Of a stretch of DNA of 64,000 bases, positions 58,501 to 64,000 are shown piece by piece. The stretch is from Paraspadella gotoi (Eukaryota > Chaetognatha), in the NCBI GenBank assembly GCA_051294375.1, contig JBJCIZ010000239.1:6281074-6345073 (forward strand). The letters run 5' to 3'. Positions within the stretch are counted from its first letter, which is position 1. Each line of letters begins with the position of its first letter. The translations under genes and the position numbers were made by a program. The notes under the pieces are model-generated. The model had not been told where the DNA came from. It did no database searches and saw nothing but the letters and a program-made list of their open reading frames with translations.

Positions 58501-59281
58501 GCCGCCTCGTGACAGGCGGGACAGGCGGCGCCGCGGACACTCGAAACCGGCCGTCGTGGTCCCCTCGCGCGTCGATTTTCGATCTTCGGAGTCGCGAGAG
58601 TCGATTCGTCAGCAGCGGATCGTCCGCGGCGTCGGCGGCGGAGGCACGGCGGAGCGTCGGGGACCACGATCCGGCACGCACCAGTTACTCGCAATCCATC
58701 GCCTCGATCTTTGCGCGACAGAGAGAGGGAGAGTGGCAAGATCATGTGGGGGGGGGAACTTTGGTGGATGGGGGTGTGTGGGGTAGGGGAAGGGCGTCGG
58801 GGTTGTGCGAAGGAGAGCAGGAGGGAAGGATTGAGTGATTGCGTTGAGGCACAATGCACGTTGAACAACATTGTGCTAATTAACGTTAATGTATAAAAAA
58901 ATTGTTTGTTAATTTACCAAGTAGGCTCTTTATATATATATTTTTTGGGACAGAAATGGGGCGATTTCGGATAATAGAGCCAAAGAGAGACCGACCGACC
59001 ATAACCTCCTACCTCGTCTCTCCCATCCTGACGGCGTGAGCGAGGGCATCTCCCAGAGGCAGCCGCGTCCGCAGCCTCGAGCGCCTCGTCAAGAAGCGGA
59101 CGAGATCCTCGCGTCTCCGACAGACGGCGTTGGCGAGGAACCCGCGCCCTCTAAAGTCCAAGTGGGCGGCGTCGACGACGGGGGCGTTCGTCTCCAGCGC
59201 CCTCATCGCCGATTTGGAATCGCCCGTCGAGATGAGTTCGTCAATCTCCGCTTCGAGGGACGGAGCCTCTTCGTCGGCCAT
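43747..59281 (-). CDS. TRPC-like cation channel (at least 12 exons)
   Basis: TRPC channels are tetrameric, non-selective, Ca2+-permeable plasma-membrane channels downstream of phospholipase C. Hallmarks seen, N to C: start MADEEAPSLEAEIDEL; ankyrin-like DFRGRGFLANAV and LPLGDALAHAVR; EPKFFEDYREM---ALLGACRGAEVETLL; KRQKEFVAHPLCQGIVEDIW; membrane segments across exons 6-10; an S6 helix ending MMNVLVAKMGQSFQ; then the TRP-box region EWKFSR and LPPPFNLLP. The C-terminal tail after LPPPFN is short, about 60 residues. Tail-to-tail with TET, about 1.1 kb apart. A noisy second copy of exons 4-9 lies at 52,462-57,440, between exon 4 and exon 3 of the cleaner path. Exons 2 and 3 exist only in lower-quality sequence. 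Confidence 0.88.
44003..44119 (-). CDS. TRPC exon 11, TRP box
   Basis: 39 codons, phase 0 both ends (AAAG acceptor, CAG|GTAAGT donor). Reads DTLRNSDREWKFSRACFIW, QSVEHGTVLPPPFN and LLPRLQ. EWKFSR is the TRP box and LPPPFN the conserved TRPC motif after it. Confidence 0.95.
44307..44579 (-). CDS. TRPC exon 10, pore to S6
   Basis: 91 codons, phase 0 both ends. Reads VYVPNLRDSDGRLFPEP, TFQRIVDEFRLRLPFDI, NAHEATEFFGYSISAL and a hydrophobic S6 LLVVLMMNVLVAKMGQSFQ, the counterpart of LLNLLIAMMNNSYQ in TRPC. A CT tract lies right after the donor. Confidence 0.93.
44981..45121 (-). CDS. TRPC exon 9, pore-helix region, GC donor
   Basis: 47 codons, phase 0 both ends. Reads DYWHIRTDPVTNLPLCES, TAWEMSNYKKILTNVLWDVF and GMGNPKAYK. 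The donor is AAG|GCGA here and AAG|GCGAGA in the noisy copy at about 52,835, a GC-AG intron; the phase fits exon 10. Confidence 0.88.
45241..45316. repeat. (TGTTC)n pentamer repeat
   Basis: TTCTG units in TRPC intron 8, followed by a TTTCC-rich stretch to 45,440; noisy copy at 53,108-53,180. Confidence 0.85.
45466..45672 (-). CDS. TRPC exon 8, S4-S5 (cut by gap)
   Basis: Donor AGG|GTGAGT, phase 0. Reads LLAAEIFFFLATLLSFLRLL, QICQLNRSVGVLQIMLCST, IRDVSYVLVMGVAVII and CFSMGYQFLYFAYR: two hydrophobic segments with an LSFLRLL S4 motif. The 5' part falls in the gap 45,673-45,919; the noisy copy near 53,560-53,625 adds FPIPFISLRLWTSSENY. Confidence 0.92.
46492..46780 (-). CDS. TRPC exon 7, S2-S3
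   Basis: Begins VTKQAFGGPRHMSLHRQG after CCCACAG, then helix DRIELVLLVYSAALAAHVAG, CAKAARLYFSQSWNLYAV and helix TAAAFAASYVTWGVGFLV, ending in a poly-Gly run from a GGC array before GTATTT. RLYFSQSWNLY parallels the S2-S3 Y-x-W-N segment of TRPC. Confidence 0.88.
47396..47523 (-). CDS. TRPC exon 6, S1 region
   Basis: Readable mainly by combining with the copy at 55,300-55,418: EMLVQFPSASTPSTFSADAP then RFYAAYVVLLVLLCCE before GTGAGA. The hydrophobic AYVVLLVLLCC fits S1. Both copies carry indels, so borders are approximate. Confidence 0.6.
47760..50620. other. Extremely noisy block, partly a third copy of TRPC exon 4 region
   Basis: From about 48,900 the order of short matches follows 51,330-52,200: ATTGAATTGAAATATTCT (49,119), AGGTCAGGGGCCAAGAT (49,334), GCGCCGCGACAA (49,703), TCTAATAGAGGCAAC (50,594). 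Between anchors it is almost unrecognisable. No reliable gene; the frames here are chance. Behaves like uncorrected read sequence. 47,840-48,900 has no partner I can identify. Confidence 0.65.
50968..51102 (-). CDS. TRPC exon 5, VAHP motif (cut by gap)
   Basis: Phase 0 after CTCAAAG. Reads DAMHKRQKEFVAHPLCQG, IVEDIWTEGLPHYSVIG and RGWMIVHFLL, matching K-FVAHPNCQ-LL--IWYE-L of TRPC. The noisy copy (55,840-56,062) continues ASLALLPLTSAYLWG to a GTGAGT donor, a pre-S1 hydrophobic segment. Confidence 0.93.
51160..51480. repeat. CCTAA-type array and dispersed repeat B in TRPC intron 4
   Basis: TTAGGTTACGGG, TTTAGGATTAG and TTAGGGATTAG units (51,215-51,325) follow AAAAGAGCCCCAAAT; then GAGTCTTGATTGAAAGC and AAGGTCAGGGGCAAG match repeat B at 8,318-8,520. 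Noisy copy at 56,140-56,460. Confidence 0.55.
51603..51755 (-). CDS. TRPC exon 4, linker after ankyrin region
   Basis: 51 codons, phase 0 both ends (CTCAAG acceptor, CTGAAG|GTGTGG donor). Reads EPKFFEDYREMAAAASGHAA, ALLGACRGAEVETLLG and TDSHGRWDPYAVLK; counterpart of E-EF---Y-EL---C--FA--LLD-CR---EV--IL in TRPC. Confidence 0.9.
51780..52436. other. TRPC intron 3 part, no coding features
   Basis: AT-rich, with a GGTC run near 51,797 and a perfect hairpin (CTCGCCTTAAAGGCGAG in the copy at 57,314). Ends at a 25-N gap (52,437-52,461), after which the noisy copy starts. Confidence 0.7.
52462..57440 (-). pseudogene. Noisy duplicate of TRPC exons 4-9 (probable artefact)
   Basis: Collinear with 44,588-52,436 but without the 47,840-50,600 block. 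Exon copies: 9 at 52,838-52,990, 8 at 53,335-53,625, 7 at 54,565-54,872, 6 at 55,300-55,418, 5 at 55,840-56,062, 4 at 56,580-56,735. Indels break all frames. It fills the gaps in the cleaner copy: exon 8 5' end, exon 5 3' end, and the GC donor of exon 9. Confidence 0.82.
57600..57830 (-). CDS. TRPC exon 3 candidate
   Basis: GC-rich block between AT-rich introns. Minus-strand frames give LLGRALFRANELG, comparable to DP--TAF-LS-EL in TRPC, and, in another frame, CCELRIPCGFCFDFSRGVLR followed by AAGCAG|GTGCGA. The frame switches, so an indel is likely. Confidence 0.45.
57840..58350. other. TRPC intron 2: GGA-rich then A-rich repeat
   Basis: AGGAGG-rich DNA (57,860-58,070), then an A-rich AAAC/AAAAG stretch (58,080-58,290) and CCTCCT repeats. 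No gene. Confidence 0.8.
58380..58735 (-). CDS. TRPC exon 2 candidate, ankyrin/linker region
   Basis: GC-rich block. One minus-strand frame gives KIEAMDCE, RAGSWSPTLRRASAADAADD and PLLTNRLSRLRR; another gives SVRGAACPACHEAARS, comparable to the PHDVRCxCxxC motif of TRPC. No single frame stays open with both, so indels are likely and borders are approximate. Confidence 0.5.
59013..59281 (-). CDS. TRPC exon 1, start codon and first ankyrin-like repeats
   Basis: ATG at 59,281-59,279 in AAGATGGCC. Reads MADEEAPSLEAEIDELISTG, SKSAMRALETNAPVVDAAH, LDFRGRGFLANAVCRRRED, LVRFLTRRS and LPLGDALAHAVRMGETR to GTAGGA, phase 2. D--GR--L--A----E-L--LL---VRVGDALLHAIR is the TRPC N-terminal pattern. Confidence 0.88.
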
Positions 59282-59500
59282 CTTGGAAAGTTAATTCAAA
59301 AGATTAAATTAAAATAAAAACAAAAATAAAAGATTTTAATGGGTTGCGCCGGTTTTTTCATATAAGATTACGTAACTGTTCAAGTACATTTATACTTTAC
59401 GTACAAGTAGCGTTTAATGATTTATCACCTCTATCAATATATATATACATATTACATAATAATTACTGTATTGACTAAATAATTTCACGGCTTGACCTTC

Positions 59501-59569
<69 letters not shown>

Positions 59570-61492
59570 CATTCATTCATTCATTCATTCATTCATTCAT
59601 TCATTCATTCGTTGATCGACTTATTTTTCAGGATGTTGTCTTGTTGATTTTACCACTGTACCTTGAATGCTTGGAGAGAGCAAATCGAAAAAGCAAAACA
59701 ATTATAAAAATGTATTACAATTAATTTTTTAAAAAATCATTTTTGTCATCAATACATTCTGAGACAATCATTTTTCTTTTTTTTTAAATTTATTTTGTTT
59801 TCATTTCCAAAATTTAAAAAATCAAACGGAAAAATAAATTAAGGGACGAATTAAATTTTTCTCGTTCTTTTCCTTTATTGCTAATTTGTTATCATCGTCG
59901 TCGTCGTCGTCGTCGTCGTTTTCGATATTTACTCATTTGAATTCGGTCAGGGTCACTCAACGTCACACAAAAAAGAAACAAAGGGAAAATAAATAACAAT
60001 AAAAATGAAAAATATTTTTACTTTGCTCCTGTGGCGGTCAACTTGCTCAAAATAAGGTATTTATTTTTAAATTTTAGAAATTTTTTTAAAGTTGTCGACT
60101 TCTCTCTGTTTTGTTGACGAAATGTCCAATTTTAACAATTTTGGTTCTATGATAGATATGGTTCGTTTTATTTTCTTTTCGTCGTTTGTTTGAGGTAGAA
60201 ATTTAAATAGTTTGTTTATTTTAGTACTGTTTTTTGTTTACTATGTTTACTATGCCGACTATGTTATTTTGCTTGATGTGATCTGACCGTGAGAATCGCA
60301 TTTTGTCTTCACTTTTCGAATATAAATGTATTTAAAATTAAGAATTAGTCTTAGAACTACTCACTAATTGCGTATGATGGTCTCACTTTAACTATCTAAG
60401 TGAGCGAGAGAAGGTTTCGTCGTGTCCCTTTGACTGTGTGGATAGCGCCCACACTCAATATGCTCAGTGGATCTGAAAGATCACTAACCTAATCCTTAAC
60501 CCTAGTATTTATCCTAATCCATAACCCGAAGGGCCTAAACTCAAATCCAATCATTTGTCCTCAAAATAAATAATTAATAAATTAATAAATTATTATTAAT
60601 ACATTATTATTAATAAATTATAATTATAATTATTATTATTATTAATAAATTAATAATCAAGTTTGATTATCAATTTAAGGTGACGTTTTGGGAAATTAAG
60701 GAATTTTGAGCCTTCATGAAACTTTTTGCTTTCTTTTTTTGGGTTTTTTCCCGTTGGGCGGGGCTGCTCTTTTTTTTAAATTTTTGGGGGGTTAAAAAGT
60801 TTCCGGCCGAAGCGACATCTCTCGGTTCCCGCCAGACATTAGAGGAAGAGCAGAGAGCCGGGCTGTGATGATGACGAGGGAAAGAGGAAAAAAGGGAGGG
60901 AGCTCATCTTCGTCTCGTTTCAACTCTTTTAAGCTGAACTGTTACCAGTGCGTAGGGGAGGCTCCCCTCTCACATGACTGTTTTTTGTTATTTTTTTTTT
61001 ACAGCTTTTAGCCGCTTATTCACTTCTCGCGATAAATGCTTCTTCATTTTTACTGGAAACTCATTTCTCTGATTCTTTTTTTTTTATTTTTTTTATCTAT
61101 AATTACTGACGATTGCGCAATATATTGTAATTTGTAGTTTTATGCAAGTTTTACAATAATCAGTTTGACGCGTCGTATCGCGTCGTTTTTCTATAACAAA
61201 ACACGTATTTATATTGAAGGTGGCGATCCATTCATTTCGTTCATCTTTTATCGTTAATTCTTTTAATTATTTTAGACCTCTGGTGCGTATAAATCTCCAG
61301 GAATGCCCTGAAGTCTAATCTTCGTTATCGCCAATTTAAGTTCCAGATGTATTAAAGGTCGATCAACCCTTTAAACTCTTTTTTTTTTCAGACCCAGGTA
61401 CCTAATATTAATAAAGAAAAAGATTTATAAAATAAAATCTTTTTTGTAATAAAAAAAAAATAACTCATCGAAGTTTCCTGCTCGCCGAGACG
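59282..61492. other. Divergent intergenic region with microsatellites
   Basis: About 2.2 kb between the TRPC start and the zinc-finger start, so promoters of both presumably lie here. Holds (GATT)n then (CATT)n at 59,501-59,610, (CGT)n at 59,896-59,920, a CCTAA-type stretch at 60,480-60,560 and (ATTA)n at 60,575-60,660. No TATA box or open frame can be supported. Confidence 0.7.
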
Positions 61493-64000
61493 ATGAATTT
61501 CGCCCGTCACGATTTGGAACGGGATTTGGCGGCGTCGTCTGCCTCGCCGTCAACGCCCTCGTTAACATCGAGCCCTATGGAATCCCGCAGCCCTCGTCTC
61601 CCGGCTCCGGCTGCGACGCCGTTCCCCGTCGGCCTTTTCTCCGCTTCGACGCCGTCGCGCGACGCCGACGAGGCGCCATCTTTCTCGGCCCGCATCGACG
61701 ACGACGACAACCGTCTCCTCATCGCCGACGCCGATTTCGAAGACTCCGCGACGCCGGGTATCTCTCTCTACGAGGAAACGGCGCCGCCTTCCGTCGGCGT
61801 TTCCTTCCATTGCAGCTTTTGCTTCTCTCGATTTTCTACGAAGGGTGAAGCGGAAGTTCACGTCGCCGAAGCACATCAAAATCTCGCCGAAGTCGTCATC
61901 GAACGTCTAGACGGAAACGTCGTCGTCGCTGAGATCGGCGCCGCCACGCCCACGCCCACAACCACACCCTCGACCGCAACCGCGGAGATCATCCACTGCG
62001 GCGTCAACCCGGCCGCCGCCGCTGCAGTCGCCGCTATTTCACGCTCCAATCGATACACTCAAAGATTTATCTGCCGCCTTTGCGACTACAGCGCCGCCAG
62101 CAAGAAATCTCTGCAGAAGCACGTCGTGACCAAACACTCGGACGAGTTCGATCAAAACTCGCTCAACCGTCGCGAGGACAAAAACGCGGCGCTCAAAGCC
62201 GGATTGAAATCCTCCTACGCGAAGCTTCCTTTTGCTTGTAACGCTTGCGACAAGAGATTTCACAACGAGGTTGGTCTGCGCAGACACCAGCAGCTGAGTC
62301 ATCGCAATTTGATGTGTTCAATTTGCGGAGAAGTTTTCGCGGCGTCGAGATATTTGTGGCGACACGGGGAGTTGGTTCACGGAGGGCTGCTGACGAGCTT
62401 AGCGTCAACGTCGTCCGAGAATAACTCCATCGAACTCGCTCCAGCGCTGGAGATTAACTCCATCGAACCTGTCGTCATTCCGGCTGAGATCAAATTTCCA
62501 AAGACTCAACATCGCGACGTCGGTTCTGAAGCGGATCCCCGCTCGCTGCCCGAGAGAAACGTTCCACTCCTTAATCAGACAAACTTGCCGCAATCCGTCT
62601 TGAACGTGGCGCAACATGTGGCCCGGCAGGTTATTCAGCAAGCCTCTCGGCAGCAATCTTCGACCATGTCGCAAGCTTCGCATGAGTTACCCTCTCAGAC
62701 TCCCGCGATGCAATTGCCCATCATCAGCAGCGTGATGTCGTTGAATTCGAAGTTGGCGACGCAACCTCCGCCAATGAGCTCCAGTTTACAGCAACGTTCA
62801 TCGATTCGGCAGAATAATCAGCCATTGCCGATTAATCTTCCGGAACGGCCCCAAATTAGCCTCGCACGTTATCCTTCTTTTCAGCAGGGGACGAATCAAC
62901 CTCAGCCACTGAGGATCTCGCTCGCTCCTTTTAGTAACACCAATTCCACATTGGCCAATGGTTGTGTCCGGCCTCTCTTGACTCGGGCTTTTCCCAATTC
63001 TCTTCAAAGTCAACGGCCCGTGCAGCAACAGGCAGCACCCAACTCCTTACAAAACATATTACAACTTCGTCCACCTGTGCAAAACTTCAATCAAAATAGG
63101 TTTCAGCAAATTTTCCGGCCTTTGACCGTGCAGCAACAAAGAACTCAAATCCGTCAATCCCTTCTGCAGCCCATGAGACTTCCTCTCCAAAATTCCGTCC
63201 AGTATCAACAGCAACAGCATCATGCGCAACTCCATAACCAACCTGCTCCACCTTCGACTTCCTTTCCTTCAGTTCGGTCCCAGTCTTACCAGGTGTTCCA
63301 GGTGAATCCAACTCGACTTCCTTCCGGCCCGACCCTTCAATCAGCTCGTCAACCTCCTCCGCTGCAGAGGCTATCGGTGGATCCGTCGACGAGCGGTTCC
63401 GACCCGTGCAGAAGGCCGTCGCTCTCCATTTCTGGCCCGCAACTGCGGCAAATGCTGCAATGTCCGGGTATGAGCTTGCAGCTGCCGCGAACAACTGCTT
63501 CTGCTACGGCGTCGTGCGTGGCGGGGCAGTGGCGTCGAGCGTGGCGTGGTCAGCGCGGCGTCGTACGTGCGGGGCAGCGGCGTCGTCACGTGGCGGGTCA
63601 GCGGCGTCGAGCGTGGCGGGGTCAGCGGCGTCGAGCGTGGCGGGCCAGTGGTGGCGTCGAGGTGGCGGGGCCAGCGGCGTCGAGCGTGGCGGGGCAGCGG
63701 CGTCAGCCCGCCGTGGCAAGGATTATTAGCTGTGGCGTCTCGCCCTCCAGTTTCACGGACCCGCGTCGATCGCCTCGGCGTCTTTGCCCCCGGCGTCGTC
63801 AGATTCGGCGGCCAGGCGGTGTTGCCTCGACGACAGACGTTGCCGAAGGCTTTTACGGCGGAGTAGACGACGCCGACGTCATCCTCGAGGACGCCGAGGA
63901 TTCCAATCCAATTCAAGACGTTTCTTCCGTCGTCGGCCCGCAGAAAGACGCCGCCCTCGTCGCCAGCGGTGCCGCCCCAGCCTCTGCAGCCGTCGCCCCA
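61493..64000 (+). CDS. C2H2 zinc-finger protein, Gln-rich (3' partial)
   Basis: Uninterrupted frame of 836 codons from ATG (in GAGACGATGAATTTC) to the window end. Four C2H2 fingers, all C-x2-C-x12-H-x4-H: residues about 107-128, 194-215, 249-270 and 275-296; CNACDKRF and CSICGEVF are typical, and the last two are almost adjacent. Acidic/Ser-rich before the fingers, then some 330 residues rich in Gln, Pro, Leu and Ser, an Arg/Gly/Trp-rich stretch from a minisatellite, and an acidic tail. Probably a DNA-binding nuclear regulator; family not identified. It has no frame breaks, unlike TET and TRPC here. The whole segment reads as one exon; upstream exons are possible. Confidence 0.88.
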   Translation, partial: MNFARHDLERDLAASSASPSTPSLTSSPMESRSPRLPAPAATPFPVGLFSASTPSRDADEAPSFSARIDDDDNRLLIADADFEDSATPGISLYEETAPPSVGVSFHCSFCFSRFSTKGEAEVHVAEAHQNLAEVVIERLDGNVVVAEIGAATPTPTTTPSTATAEIIHCGVNPAAAAAVAAISRSNRYTQRFICRLCDYSAASKKSLQKHVVTKHSDEFDQNSLNRREDKNAALKAGLKSSYAKLPFACNACDKRFHNEVGLRRHQQLSHRNLMCSICGEVFAASRYLWRHGELVHGGLLTSLASTSSENNSIELAPALEINSIEPVVIPAEIKFPKTQHRDVGSEADPRSLPERNVPLLNQTNLPQSVLNVAQHVARQVIQQASRQQSSTMSQASHELPSQTPAMQLPIISSVMSLNSKLATQPPPMSSSLQQRSSIRQNNQPLPINLPERPQISLARYPSFQQGTNQPQPLRISLAPFSNTNSTLANGCVRPLLTRAFPNSLQSQRPVQQQAAPNSLQNILQLRPPVQNFNQNRFQQIFRPLTVQQQRTQIRQSLLQPMRLPLQNSVQYQQQQHHAQLHNQPAPPSTSFPSVRSQSYQVFQVNPTRLPSGPTLQSARQPPPLQRLSVDPSTSGSDPCRRPSLSISGPQLRQMLQCPGMSLQLPRTTASATASCVAGQWRRAWRGQRGVVRAGQRRRHVAGQRRRAWRGQRRRAWRASGGVEVAGPAASSVAGQRRQPAVARIISCGVSPSSFTDPRRSPRRLCPRRRQIRRPGGVASTTDVAEGFYGGVDDADVILEDAEDSNPIQDVSSVVGPQKDAALVASGAAPASAAVAP
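63525..63715 (+). repeat. GC-rich minisatellite inside zinc-finger coding sequence
   Basis: About seven imperfect copies of a roughly 24-bp unit (CAGCGGCGTCGAGCGTGGCG plus GGGT). Some copies are 23 bp or shorter, so the frame switches from GQRRRAWR to AASSVAG-type peptide while staying open. Confidence 0.85.

Noticed and set aside
61507-62683. Minus-strand frames opposite the zinc-finger gene
   Set aside because: Shadows of the GC-rich sense frame, which has four exact C2H2 fingers.
1-64000. CRISPR arrays, bacterial operons, phage genes, tRNA or rRNA genes
   Set aside because: None found; repeats are microsatellites or dispersed eukaryotic elements, and the only tRNA-like sequence is the SINE-type repeat A.

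Overview
The window looks like animal nuclear DNA from an unassigned invertebrate. Genes are split by many introns with standard eukaryotic splice sites, introns and spacers are AT-rich and full of CT/GA, GATT, ATAAA and CTTT microsatellites, and the two large genes encode a TET 5-methylcytosine dioxygenase and a TRPC-type cation channel. No bacterial or viral gene, CRISPR array or transposase was seen. The sequence is a draft scaffold with many N gaps, several exactly 25 N long.

Layout. 1-4,740: gaps, low complexity, a 70-bp tandem repeat, and weak evidence for a minus-strand membrane-protein gene near 2.5-2.9 kb with CCAAT boxes upstream of it. 4,759-42,645 (+): one long TET gene, reconstructed as about 33 exons by matching splice phases. 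It starts inside the coding region (no initiator or CXXC module found), runs through about 1,500 residues of Ser/Pro/Gln/Ala-rich sequence, then the Cys-rich and double-stranded beta-helix (DSBH) catalytic region. 43,747-59,281 (-): a TRPC-like channel, from ankyrin-type N-terminus to stop codon, tail-to-tail with TET. 59,282-61,492: intergenic. 61,493-64,000 (+): an intact four-finger C2H2 zinc-finger reading frame, still open at the window end, head-to-head with the TRPC gene.

Much of the window is repeated. Indel-rich copies of 4-7 kb lie beside cleaner copies (9,893-13,785 with 13,895-17,530; 21,077-26,560 with 26,565-28,822 plus 36,080-38,510; 28,848-36,080 with 36,080-43,056; 52,462-57,440 with 44,588-52,436). 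Introns and exons are equally damaged, and junctions fall at N gaps or CT tracts. I read these as unmerged, unpolished assembly copies rather than extra genes; exon calls use the cleaner copy.

The most interesting biology is in TET: two tandem paralogous 43-codon exons (20a and 20b) both encode the DNA-facing FSFGC-W-SMY-NGCK segment and look mutually exclusive. Others are a 17-residue tandem repeat with a DIN microsatellite inside, an AT-hook in the catalytic insert, an APGQM pentapeptide array, and GC-AG introns with the same donor (AAG|GCGAGA) in both TET and the TRPC gene.
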